A program made the translations under genes and the position numbers. Below the pieces are notes generated by a model that saw only the letters and a program-made list of their open reading frames with translations, searched no databases and was not told the origin of the DNA. From contig FWWN02000627.1 in the NCBI GenBank assembly GCA_900175165.2, positions 129,036 through 193,035 on the forward strand: a DNA stretch of 64,000 nucleotides. The letters run 5' to 3'. Positions within the stretch are counted from its first letter, which is position 1; every line of letters begins with the position of its first letter. Of the stretch, positions 51,049 through 62,616 are shown one piece after another. Source of the stretch: Rhizomucor pusillus. Taxonomy: Eukaryota; Mucoromycota; Mucoromycetes; Mucorales; Lichtheimiaceae.

Positions 51049-51342
51049 ATGAGCACCAAAAAAGAAGACGTGATACCAAAGAAGACTACGTTGGAACCTA
51101 TCAGCGAGCATCCTGAAACAGTTATTACATCTGACACCTCTGCAACAACGACAACCACTACCACCAGTGCTAACAATTCGAATGGCAGACGCGCTTCCGC
51201 GGGTCATATCCGTAAACCATCTTTTGGATACGGACGTCACATGCGACGCACGCCGCCAAGTAAAAACTTCATTGACATGATTGCTGCGAGACACAAACAG
51301 GACACTGCTGACTGGGAGAAATGGAAGGAGGAAGTGGATTAA
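51049..51342 (+). CDS. Small basic/Ser-Thr-rich ORF, possibly the 3' exon of the preceding gene
   Basis: A 97-codon frame beginning MSTKKEDVIPKK 21 bp after the preceding stop. It has a Thr run, then GHIRKPSFGYGRHMRRTPPS and a helical end ARHKQDTADWEKWKEEVD. Its independent ATG is possible. However, an intron from GTATAG (50995) to the AG inside ATGAG (51050-51051) would fuse STKKEDV in frame to the cytosolic tail of the upstream membrane protein. The tiny spacing favours one transcript. No family recognised. Confidence 0.5.
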   Translation: MSTKKEDVIPKKTTLEPISEHPETVITSDTSATTTTTTTSANNSNGRRASAGHIRKPSFGYGRHMRRTPPSKNFIDMIAARHKQDTADWEKWKEEVD

Positions 51343-52534
51343 TCTGTTTACCTCTCGCTCCATTTTGCAACACTATGTATGTACACATTGCACACGCACC
51401 CACACACACTCTCCATACAACACGCAACATACACAAACCGCTCACACACGTATACACCCGCCCGCCCGCCCGTCCGCCAATCGCCAGAGCTAATAAATTA
51501 GCGGATATACGATATCCTTTAAATCATCCCACTCCGCCCTCGTTTTCCTTTTCTCGCTTACACGTTTCACGATACCATATCCCAATAAACTCGCTTTCAT
51601 TAAATGCATTTCCGACTTTTGGCATGTCTTGGCTGCTGTCAAACATCAACCTGCAGCCGCAACAAATTAGTCCAGGCTTATCATTAACTCGGAATGTACA
51701 TGATTTGAAATATTCATGCAGTGACTTTGGTATTATAATATAAAAGAGGCTCTCCAATAAAGTGTGATTTCCGTTGGTCACTTTGAACGTCATCATCCTC
51801 TGCTAAAAATATTCTGTTTCGCGATAACAGACGATTCCCTGCTATCTCCGGACGGGGCACGGCAACGTAATCCTTCTATTTGTAGATACCTAAATTCCTT
51901 TTCAAGATTTTCATCATCGCAATGCTATCCTATTTCTGACATCCTGTGTTGATCAAAGTTCGAGGAAAACATCTGCTGATGCTGCTGCTGCTGGTGCGCG
52001 TTGGTACCAATGTGTTTTTTCTGATTGGCAGAGCAAGAACCATGCCAGGAGGAGAGCGAGGCCAAATACTTACGCCGCTGATTGGTCTATGTCGTGTACA
52101 ACACGCGTTTGGTGAACACAATCAAAACGCATCCTAAGAAAACACCAACAGTGCATTTCTCCTCCTTTATTTCGGACAATATAGCTATAGAACCGCAAGT
52201 GAAATCTTCTTATGTCGCGTCTGGGCAGCTCCAAATCGCAAACAAAAGCAGCAGCCATTGATTGGAATACGCGGTCCATAAACTGGTCGAGGTAAAAGTT
52301 TCAAGTGTGACTGCCACCATCATACCATAGTTCTCATAGCGGACGCAGACGGGCAAGTTCGGCTTAGTCCTTCAGAATGATGGGAGAAGAAGCAAAGGAG
52401 GCTAGACACGTAAGTGATCATTGCAGCAGGCTCTCGACAGACAACGCAAGATACAACAAACGCGTACGGTCTATGGCAGACGAGTAGTTCGCTCCATGAC
52501 GGAAGCAATCTCTGGGGCAGTCAATTGAACAAAG
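51343..52534. other. Intergenic region with CA-rich microsatellite
   Basis: An irregular CACACA/ACACGC-rich strip spans about 51385-51460, followed by CCCGCCCGCCCG. The rest is low-content intergenic DNA with short open frames on both strands and no domain. Confidence 0.5.
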
Positions 52535-53018
52535 ATGTTTCCAGAGCTTCAGATGTGGCAATACGAATCCTCATTCTACACAACACAATATAGAAAAGTA
52601 ATGCAACAGCAAAGTAAAGAACGTTTACAAGAGTTGTGTTTATTCAAAATATTCATTTTCATATGTTTATAAAAAAAGATTGGTGCCGTTTAGTTCACGT
52701 TGTTGCCAACGATATATCCAGGGACCACCGCGAGGAGGCGGCACCGCCAGTCCCCACCCACCAATGCCTACCTCCCCCTCGGCTTCGACGTCGAGCTGGT
52801 ATCGGACTCCACCGAAGGATCAGACAATGGGAGGTGCTCACTACGGGTACACTTTTAAGTCCCCTGCCGATGCCCAGTGGGGCGCGTCAGCGGGGAAGGT
52901 CGCGGGAGCTCCCAGCACGAGGGGCAAAAACTCCTGTTTCCGCTCCTTTTTAAAAAGCGCTTTTGCATTTCTTGTAACTTGTGGTATTTTGTGGTATTTT
53001 GAAAAACTATGGAATTGA
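52535..53018 (+). CDS. Small tail-anchored membrane protein, family unknown
   Basis: Modelled as exons 52535-52597 (MFPELQMWQYESS...) and 52722-53018, 119 aa. The second exon is well supported as coding: Gly/Pro/Ser-rich, then MGGAHYGYTFKSPADAQWGA, a basic linker with CFRSFLKS, and a C-terminal hydrophobic helix (AFAFLVTCGILWYFEKLWN) ending at the stop, as in tail-anchored proteins. The first exon was chosen by ATG, GTAATG donor and matching phase to the CAG acceptor. It is less certain. Confidence 0.5.
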
Positions 53019-53593
53019 GCAATTTTCGATTCTTTGTAAACCTATGATGAATTTTATGGATACTGGCAAGCTTTCCCTTTAGCAAAATACGTAGAAAATT
53101 GTAGTGGCTGCATGTAACAAAGTCTCGAAAACGGAACGTTGTGATGTGATTGGCTGGAATAAAGCCTCCGCTCAATATACCAATGCTTGACATGTTCTGA
53201 GTGCAGATTATTCATGTGCCCGAAACTGGATGTCTTTTATTTCAGTAATATATTGAGCCAAATCAAAAGCTAGCAAAGCGGAAGCATTTTGTATTCTCGA
53301 AAGGAGCAGCTGCCATGGGAAGGCCTTTGATTTGATAATGGTACGTAGTGACAATGAAAGCGAGATAGAACACACTGTTAGATATATCGACCTTGTCGGA
53401 GTGCAACAAGTTGAACGCTGCTTTTGTAAAGGCTTTCAACTTAAACATCAGATGTGAAGAGAAGCAGAAAAAGGCGTAAGTTTTACTTGAAAAAAAAGTA
53501 AAATTAAAAGGATAGATCGAAGGGTATAGATATAAATATATATATAAAGAGAGAGGGAAACATGTGGTGTGCGAGAAAGAAATAAAACAAAAA
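53019..53593. other. 3' flank of the Gyp5-like gene
   Basis: AT-rich, with (AT)n near 53535-53545 and purine runs. No gene seen. Confidence 0.45.
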
Positions 53594-56500
53594 CTAGATT
53601 TCATGAGGTTCTTCAACCAAGAGTTCTTCCGCCGCTTTTGTTGAGGACAAGACGGGACTCTTATGAGCAACACTCGACGTGGGAGACGTAGCGGCAGTGC
53701 TGAATGAGCTCCAAATACGAGAATACATGCTTGATCGTTTCGAGACACCCGAGGTACTCGAAGCGAGGCTATCCGTAGACTCTCTCGGCTCCGGAGCAAA
53801 TGACATGCGGTCGTAGTAGAGACCAGGTGATGTGGGTGTGCTCATACGTCCATTAGCGAGCATGGATAAGGATGCTGTTGAGCTTCGCTTGGTGGTCGTG
53901 GATCTTCGTCGCAATGGAGGCTGTTGGAGAGAAACGCGAGGGGAGACGGGCGATGCAGCTTCGTATTCAACCAAGCGACACTTTGTTTCTGCAAGCAATT
54001 TTTCAAGTTCTCTGCAGCGCAGTTCACTTTCAATGTACTTTTGTTGGTACTCGTCAGCGTGTTGACCGTTTTGGCGTCCTCCAGCGTCTTGTTGTTGTTG
54101 TTGTTGTTGCTGTCGCTTCTTTTCTCCAAACAAGGTCTGATGTGCTGCAAACACCTCTTCGGAAAATGATCCCCGCGGCATCAGGTATTCCTGCTTCTCC
54201 TTTTCAAGTTCTTGCACACGCTTCTCCAAGCGCTCAACGTCCTTGGCAAGTGTCATCTTTTCGAGTTGTAACTCGGACGCTGTCTTCTTTGCAGCTAGCA
54301 ACTTGTCTTCAAGCTCGCGGCGTTCTTGCTCCATATCTTCGCGCTCATCCAAAAGCTGCTCTTTTTCATCATGCAGATCTTGCATATCTTGTTCCATTTC
54401 TTTCACTTTGGCGACCAAATCTTCCCGGATCTTGTTACTGTTCGCTAGATCCTCTGCAACGGAGTGATACTGTGTTTCAAGTTCTTGGTACTTGGTATTC
54501 AGCTCTGCGTGAGCGGCTTGCAGCTTTTCAAGTTCTTGCTGTGCAAGATGATCGTCGTTGTTGCCATCGATAGCAACTACGCCGTCGTCGTCATCGTTTT
54601 CCTCTTCATCGTCCTCTTGGTGATTGATATGCTTTGCTGCTGCTGCTGTTGTTGTTGCCTTTTTACCTTCAGACGACAATGCGCTGGCAATAAGTGCACC
54701 GAAATCACCGCTCATACGCAGGGAATTGACAAAGGAACAAAACTCCTGATCCCGCTCCAGTTCCTTGAGCCGCTGCTGCTCCGAGTCAACGGACGGCGGC
54801 GGCAGTGGCGGTTGAGACATGGATAGACGGCCTTTATACTTGCGGATTCGCTTCTCAAGCATGTGGTTGCGTGCCAAAAGTCGCTGCTTCTCTGCTTCGT
54901 GATCCATTTCGCGCATCTTTACAGTGAGCATTTCTTCAGATAGCCGCGAGTGATCCTTTTGGAGCTGCGAGAGCGCGAGGACCAGATCTTCTATCTGCTG
55001 GTGCAAAAGCTGGACATTGCGTGGCGATGTAGCAGCAGCAGCGGTAGTAGTCGAGGTAGTTGAAGAAGAAGAGTTGGAAGTAGTAGGCGAAGTTGGAGTG
55101 GACGGCGTGCTGCGACGAGAGAACCACGATTCGCGTTTGGATTTGTTGGACTTGGCAAAGCGGATAGCAAGAACCTGCTGTGCGCGATCCTTTTCGAGCG
55201 CGAGCTCTTTGTGGTGCGACTCGGCTATGCTGTCCATCTTCTGTTTAGTAATGACAGCACTGAGATCCATAGCTGCAGCGATCACTTGTTCGGGATCCGA
55301 ATTGAATGCATGTTCGTACATCTTGCGTGACGATAGGTACAACATGAGCTTCTCAAAATCATTGATAGCCAAAAGCTGATCTTCGTTGCGCTGCATGACA
55401 GCAATCGCGACGCGTGTTATTGTCTCCACGGCACCCTGCGCGAACACAATGTCATAGATGCGAAGCACAAGCTCGATCGGGAAAGTGTAGGCAAACAGCG
55501 TGAGAAACCACTGCGAGGCATACATGGGCGGGTGAATCGAATGACTAGTCAAATGTGCTTCAAGGCGAGGGCACACTTGCGCGAGCAGTGTTGAAAATTG
55601 ATGTAAACGGAGATGGAGACCTTCCATGTTCAGCGTGAACATGGTTCGCATGTCGTATGTTTCCATAAGTCTAATGCATGCATTTAGTTGCAAATTCCCT
55701 TGGCACATATCTATGCATGCTGTGCGGGATATTCACCTCACAAAGGTGCAGAATGCATCCCTTTCTGACATCTGTTAGAGGAACCAATGTTTACATTAGC
55801 ATTCTGTTGCCTTTCTGTTTCTCTCCGGTTCCACAGAGCCGGAAAGTTCATCATCGTAGTTCCCCCAAGCCCGGGACGGAGGGGCAGCAGCATTAACTTA
55901 CCGTCATCAAGAGGGGACCTGCGAGAAATGCAAGTCCTTGGCAGTAGCCGACATGAGCGTCGTAAACACTATAAGCACGAAGCAACCTGCCCATGGCTTG
56001 CTGGCCTTCGCCGCCATCCTTTTGGAACAGCTCGACCTGCGGGAAGGTGCGAGTCAAGTCCCGACTGATGACGCGCTCGTAAGGCGACGTCTCGATTTCT
56101 TCACGCACAAGCTTGTCGTAGATAGACTCGAGATGCGTTGCTGACGCCATGCACATAGCACGCCAGACAACACCGCGCAAGGCGCCAGGAACACCGCCGC
56201 GGCGGAGTTTGGCTGCAAGAAGATGCGGCAGTTCTCTGACCGCCGTAGCAAAATCATGAACAACGTACTCCCAGAACTGCCGATCGTCGATAGCGGACTC
56301 GTCGATTGCACCCACTTCTGTTTGCAGGCGCGACGATTCAATGCACATACCTTTTGGATCGGTACTGAGCAATGCACTTTGCTTCTCAATGCGCGAGAAC
56401 AAGTATTCTTCGTCAGGCTAGACAGATCGATGGATATACACAAATATCATTACGATAAGCAGCTATTTTCTTCGGGCTTAAAATCCGCTAGGATGTACGT

Positions 56501-56874
56501 ACCTGAGGTGACATGAGAGCATTCTGCTGCTGGAGCTGCTGATTACAGTTTGCGTCGTGTAACATTTCTGGTTGTTGACTTGTTATTTGGGCATAGATTT
56601 TTAATTTCTCGGGTGACGAGGGCACCTTGCGACGCTCGGCCAGCGTCGACGTGTTGCTGGATATGGACTTTTCAATAACTCGAGGTTGCGGTGAAGGACG
56701 CAGCTCGGCCGACTTTGAAGCGTGAGGCTGTTGTTGTCGCGCGACAAGGCGGTCGAGATTAGCAGCCTCCAGAATCTCGTCGACGGAGACAGGACGATCC
56801 GCCTCTTGCAACTGTTTAAGACGATCGAGGACTTGAGGCGTCAGCTGAGGCGGATCCGTTACAGCGGGAGTCAT
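53594..56874 (-). CDS. Gyp5-like RabGAP: TBC domain followed by long coiled coil
   Basis: Exons 56874-56503, 56417-55902, 55771-55737 (35 nt) and 55670-53594 give 999 aa. A ~130-residue disordered N-terminus precedes the TBC domain (about residues 190-400). That domain shows LRRGGVPGALRGVVWRAMC, the arginine-finger ISRDLTRTFPQ, the glutamine-finger VGYCQGLAFLAGPLL, and HPPMYASQWFLTLFAYTFPI with LRIYDIVFAQG. The following ~550 residues are mostly coiled coil broken by Ser/Thr, acidic and polyglutamine linkers. This layout matches Gyp5/Gyl1 and EVI5-type proteins that act on Rab GTPases of exocytic traffic at growth sites. Both catalytic fingers are present. Confidence 0.94.
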
Positions 56875-57615
56875 GATATATATAAGGCTGAAAGGGGGGA
56901 GAGAGGGAGCAAAGAAGAGTAGTAAAAAATCAGGTACGAACTAGCCTAGCAAAAAAGTGTCATATAAAATTTCTTTTTCCTTGGTGCAACGTGCTACACA
57001 CACACATATATATATATATACACACCTCTTTTTACCGGTGGTTGATATATAGTGAACAAGAAGATATTGATCTTCTCTGACTAGAGTTGCAAAGACAGAT
57101 AACAGAGGGAAAAAAAAGAAAAAAGGAAGAATCTAATTGTCCTGAACGATGTATGTGTTCCTTTTCGTCATGACGGTTATGCACCCCTCTCACATCAGGG
57201 ACAGTCAGCCCCTCCTTACAAGTTTGTGCGCGCCCAACCTTCTTTTTTTTTTTTTTTCCTCTCACTAATGCATTGCTACACAGTCAAGTCGTTCAGGCAA
57301 GGGCGAGAGTAGCCAATATCATAGTCTTGGATGCAGAGTATTTACATAACTTGGAGTTCTTAGTGAGTCTAACAGTCGTCGTACTTTGCTAAAGCGACTG
57401 CAAAGCGATAAAAAGAAAAGAGGAGAGGGAGAGAGAGAAATAAAGAGCTAGCTAGAGAGATATGAAGATATAGAGAACAAATGGAAAGAGTCATGTGTAA
57501 AAAATTGCGGCGTGCAGATGGTGTGCGTGTGTGTGTGCTTTTCGTGTGTGCTATGTTGACTAGTAGGTTGAACAGATAGAGATATATATATTGGAGGCAG
57601 CGGCGGCGGGCATTT
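56875..57615. repeat. Intergenic strip with CA/TA microsatellite
   Basis: ACACACACATATATATATATATACACACC at 56995-57027 lies upstream of the Gyp5-like start. Downstream are GA-rich runs and a GTGTGTGTG strip (57520-57550) in the 3' flank of the velvet gene. No gene seen. Confidence 0.7.
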
Positions 57616-58757
57616 CTAGAGTAGCAGGCTTCTTCCATTACTAACTTGCTGCTGCTTGTCGTCGCCCCTTGCATTTCTTGCTGCCTCCTCCGCATCAGCT
57701 GAAGATGGAGCGTACAAGCTATCGCTTAAACGCTTGATTCTTTTGTCGTTGCGTATGGAAAGCTTGATGCCTTGTATAGCGAATGCTTTTGACAGTGCGC
57801 TTGACTCTATATAAAAAACAGGTTACGAGATGTTTATATTCACTTGTTCTCAAGCAAAGGTATAATAAAAAATATTAGGGATGGGGGTGGAAGGTAGACT
57901 TGCCTGTCATGCCGGGAAAATCCTTTGGACTGTAGACAGTGAAAGGCTCAGAGAAGACTTGATCCAAGACCTGCGTACTCATCGTCAGCGGCTCACTGGC
58001 ATGTAGTCTGAGATCAAAGGAAAAACCAAAATAAGTACGCTCACATCTAGTCTTTATCCAACTGACCCTGCCGACAAATCCATCAGTATGAATTTAAGTC
58101 GGAATCGTCCTTCCGTGCGCACGGAGAGATCCTGAAATATAAAGAACACCCCCGGTTCACCGTCAGCATCCGTCAGCGCATATGCATTCGATACCAATGC
58201 TCCTAAAAAGTTGCGCATCGGCGTCAGTTTCTCAAACGACAAGATATTCTGGTAAGCACCGCTGCTATTGCTCTCCTTGTTTATAGCACTATTTTGCTTG
58301 TGAGCTGGATAGTACACAAGATGCCGCATCGCGTTTCCATCTTGAGTGTAAAGGTTGCACTGGACAACGAACATGGACCTGTCATCCATCGCCCTGAATT
58401 CCACGAAATTACCATTTACAGCTCGCACACCGATAAAAAAACCTTCTTTTTTTGTTTTGTTTTTTGTTTACCTGACTTTGCTTAGCTGCTTACTGTGCCT
58501 GTCCTCGACGTACAGCCTTAGAATGACGGGAGGATCGATTGTGCGTCTATCTTTCTCGCCAAAACCACAGCTTCGAGCTTGAAGCGGTTGCTGTTCTATA
58601 ACTGCTTGAATGTGATTGGCTGAACAGAAACAGGTGATTTTTGGCATTTTCCCTTGTTGCACCCTCGCGCCTGGGCACCTTCTTTACCTAGTCTGTACTT
58701 TGTATCGAGTTGGCTTGGGCGTATCAAACCCATAGGTGGAGTAACCACAGTACTCAT
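57616..58757 (-). CDS. Velvet-domain regulator, copy 1
   Basis: Exons 58757-58688, 58604-58472, 58393-58067, 58007-57904 and 57806-57616 give 274 aa. Velvet marks in order: [43 protein letters not shown], a long insert, LGALVSNAYALTD, FFIFQDLSVRTEGRFRLKF, VFSEPFTVYSPKDFPGMT, and SALSKAFAIQGIKLSIRND. Velvet proteins (VeA, VelB, VosA, VelC) are NF-kB-like DNA-binding dimers that couple light and development to sporulation and secondary metabolism in fungi. Which subfamily this is cannot be told by eye; it lacks a VeA-length tail. The intron after the PGMT codon block needs a GC donor (ACAG|GCAAGT). Confidence 0.93.
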
Positions 58758-59716
58758 TGTTTTGTTGCGGGTGGCTTGAAGATAAGTGTAGGAAAAGAAT
58801 TAAAGAGAAAGAAGAATAAAGACGAGGAGGAGGAAAGCACTGCCGCATCAAATCATGCGGTCTTCTGAATTCCAAAAACCTGGCTGTCTTTGTTTAAAAC
58901 CGCTCTTTGTTAATTTCAGTGAGCGTCCCTGGATTCCTGTAGATTAACAAGTGTCTCTTGCTTTCTAACATCTTGGAAACACGAGCAGATTGACAAGGAT
59001 CTTTGCCGAGACTACTCGCAATGTCGAATATCTGTTCCATTGCATATAATGCTACTGATAGATGGTGGCTCGTAGACCATCCTCACGGCCGATCTCCACC
59101 TGCTTTTCATAAAAGGGATGTGATACGAAAGGACGAGTGCGCGCTGTAATCCCGATGTCACCGCCCCAATGGGTTCAACGATCTAGCCAGCACCGAATAT
59201 CTCAGACCAAGGACCATTGCATCTACACATGCTACCTCTACAATCTTTCACGCTTGCGCATAAGGCTACATACAGTATCCAAATCTTAGATAAATTTCCA
59301 TCTGCGTTTACAAAGCATAAGCAAGCATCACGGTAAAATGTCCAGTCCTTGAACAGAGGGAACCCAAAATACTGGGAACAGACGACTTAAGGAAACATTC
59401 AATAACAAAACAAGCTGCACGGACTGTGTAGCAAATATCATACTCACATTTGCCACCCCTTAATTGCAGTTACCATCACTTTATCCTATCCAGTTTGATG
59501 GCCGATGGACTATCAGTCATTATCAGTTCCACGACACGGATGAGAAAAAAAAAGCTGGATATCCATCTCTTTCAAAACCATAAAGCCCACAAGGTCAAAA
59601 ATAAACAACAACGTATGGACAAGCATCTAAAGAGTACATACAAAGTGTCATTTCTGAACATATCAGAAAGTTTAGAAAAAAAAAATAAAATAAATGTTAT
59701 TTCTTTTCATTATTTT
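58758..59716. other. Intergenic region between velvet copy 1 and threonyl-tRNA synthetase
   Basis: About 1 kb. Holds the promoter of velvet copy 1 and the 3' flank of the synthetase gene. Only short, unsupported open frames are present. Confidence 0.5.
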
Positions 59717-62212
59717 TTACAACAGTTTGTTTTCCAAACTCTTGGATTCCTTGAGTTTTATGATGCTTTCAAGAACGCTGTCTAAAGCGATGGTCTTGCC
59801 CTTGGCCTTGGTGCCAACATCGTCGCGGTTTCGCACGTTGACAGAGTTGGTACCTTCTTCTTCAGCGCCAACGACTATAATTTTGCGAGACCATCAATTC
59901 AAAGTCAGCCTTTACGAAAAGATACAATTAAACTTACCAAAGATGAAATTGTACTGAGCCAATTCACTGTTTCGGATCTTCTTGTTCAACGTGCTGTCCG
60001 ACAAGTCGGCATCAGCGTAAATACCGTTCTCGACCAACAATCTGCAGATCTTCTGTGCGTATTCGTTAAAGGCGGCTGCGACGGGGATAATGCTGACTTG
60101 ACGGGGAGACAACCAGAACGGGAATTTGCCTGCAAAGTGTTCAATCAAGATACCCATCATACGCTCCACGGAGCCGAGAATGGCACGGTGGATAATGACG
60201 GGACGGGCAAAGGTTTCCTCGGCAGAGGTGTTCTCGGTACGGTATTGGAGGTTGAAACGCTCAGGCTGGACAAAGTCAAGCTGGATGGTAGCGCATTGAT
60301 GCTTGCGGCGAAGAGCATCAGAAATAACGATATCGATCTTGGGACCGTAGAATGCACCGTCTCCAGGGTTGAGTTCCCAGCTGATACCCTTTGATTCGCA
60401 GAATGCATTCAATGCTTCCTCGAGCTTCTTCTCTGCATAATCCCAGACTTTAACGTCGCCGATAAAGTTCTCGGGGCGGGTCGAAAGCTTGAGATGGAAT
60501 TCGAAGCCAAAGATACCGTAAATGTGGTTCAAGAAATCAAAGCAAGAGGTGATTTCTTGTTCAATCTAGCACAAGTAAAAGGTCAGTCAGCCCTCGTTTC
60601 TTGTTTTGTTAAATATATATACTGCATGTACCTGGTCTTGTCGGCAGAAAATGTGGGCATCATCTTGCTGGAAGCGGCGCACACGGGTAAGACCGGACAG
60701 TGCACCAGAGAATTCGTTGCGGTGCAAGACACCAAAGTCAGCAAAGCGAATGGGCAAATCACGGTAACTGCGGTCTCGATGACCAAACATCAAACAGTGA
60801 CCAGGGCAGTTCATAGGCTTCAATCCAAATTCTTCCTTATCGACTTCCAAGCAGAACATGTTCTCCTTGTACTTTGCGGCGTGGCCGGATTGATGCCACA
60901 GCTTGAGGTTGTACATGTTAGGGGTGACGACTTCGTCGAATCCACGCACACGGTATTCCTTCTTGATTAAATCAATGAGAGCATTGTAAACACGGGCGCC
61001 GTGTGGGAGCATAAAAGAGGATCCAGGAGAGAATTCATGGAAGAAGAACAACTCTTGTTCCTTGCCAATCTTTCTGTGATCACGCTTGGCTGCTTCCTCA
61101 ATGAACTTTTTGTATTCGGTCATCTGCTTCTTGTCTGGGAAGGAGATACCATACAGACGCTGCAGAGAGTCGTTCTTTGCATCACCCAAAAAGTAAGATG
61201 CAGAGTTCTTGGTGACCATCATGGTCTTTACGCGACCAGTGTGTGGAACGTGGGGACCACGGCACAAGTCAATGAGAGGACCGCAACGGTAGACAGTTGT
61301 CGAGGTGCCATCGGGGATCTTATCATTAATGATGTGTACTTTGTATGGGTTGTGCTTGAACATCTCAAGCAAGTCCTTCTTGGAAACCATCAAACGTTCA
61401 AACGGTTGCTTTTCCTTGTTGATCATGCCGACTAACTTTTCCAAAGCAGCATAGTCTTGCTGTGATACAACGCTGGGCAACGTTTCCTGTTAGATCAAGA
61501 TCCCTATTCAAACATCTTTGTTAAGGGACTTACCGATCCTTTACGCTCATTTCATAGTAGAAACCTTCCTCAATGGGTGGACCGATACACAAGTGGCAAC
61601 CATAGTGACGCTCGCAAGCCTCGCCCAGCATGTGTGCACTCGAATGCCAGAATACTTTCTTGCCCTCGGGGTTTTCAAAGTCAAGCAACTCGAGCGAGCT
61701 GTCTCCTTCGAAAGGTCGTTCCAAATCCCAGAGTTCACCGTTGACCTTTGCAATGACTGTGCGCTCAGCCAAGGATTTGGAAATACCCAAGGCGATATCC
61801 ATAGGGCTCGTCTCCCACGAAGTACCCTCCTTCACTGAACCATCAGGCAGCGTTATCTTGATGGGTTTGCGTGGTTGCTCTAACAGACTGTGAGTATCCT
61901 GCGCGCTTGTACGTGCCGATCAACCCTACCTTTTACGAATGCATCGTATTCAGCCTTGAGCCGCTCAAACATTTGAATACGGTGCTGCAAGTATTCTGGC
62001 GGGGGATCCATCTATGCAACGACGATCGGGAGACATGGTGAATGAATTGTTCGTTTCACGATGCTGTTAACGGGAGACAAAAATACCTCCAGAGGGTAAG
62101 CGCTGGCATCTTGAGAGGCCTTGCCCTTCTTTGCTGCCTTCTTGTCAGGCTTGGGAGGAGCAGCAGCGGAAGGCTTCTGTGCCGCGGCTTCGTCTTGCAC
62201 TGCAGGACTCAT
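59717..62212 (-). CDS. THS1: Cytosolic threonyl-tRNA synthetase
   Basis: Exons 62212-62087, 62011-61930, 61879-61545, 61486-60632, 60565-59938 and 59874-59717 give 727 aa, matching eukaryotic ThrRS. A Lys/Ala-rich N-terminus ([15 protein letters not shown]) precedes the TGS domain ([11 protein letters not shown]), the editing/SAD domain ([17 protein letters not shown]), class II motif 2 ([20 protein letters not shown] with [10 protein letters not shown]), Zn-site MNCPGHC, and motif 3 ([19 protein letters not shown]). The anticodon-binding domain ([11 protein letters not shown]) is last. No mitochondrial presequence is evident, though dual targeting from other starts cannot be excluded. The join after GFYYEMS uses donor GTAAAG to keep frame; the stronger nearby GTAAGT does not. 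Confidence 0.96.
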
Positions 62213-62616
62213 TTCAATAAAGTGTCAAAAGCTACAAGGTAGGAACTCCTCCAACCACCGCCTCATTGATACATGGTTGGACCTGCCGCCCCCTCTCAGC
62301 CACCCAGCTCACACGAATCAAGGCACCGAACTGCTGAGTCAAGCTGACCTATGAATGGAAAGGCTGTATACATCCAGGTACACTGCACTTTACTGCGCTA
62401 GCACAACAAAGTTTCCCATGCAGAGAAAACTATTCTCAATTGTATCGAAGCGCTGCACCTGCCAATGGATCTACCGAAAACTAGAAATAACAATATTCGC
62501 TCGTTGATTAAATGCAAGGATTCTTTTAAGTGATCGTTGAAATGAAGGAGGGAGGGACAGATACATTGACATACGTGGGTAGAAAAGAAAAAAGTAAATA
62601 AGAAAATGTAGCAAGC

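Noticed and set aside
53872..54573. Plus-strand open frame of 233 codons
   Set aside because: Antisense shadow of the coiled-coil part of the Gyp5-like gene.
60098..61435. Several plus-strand open frames
   Set aside because: Antisense shadows of the threonyl-tRNA synthetase exons, which carry clear class II motifs on the other strand.
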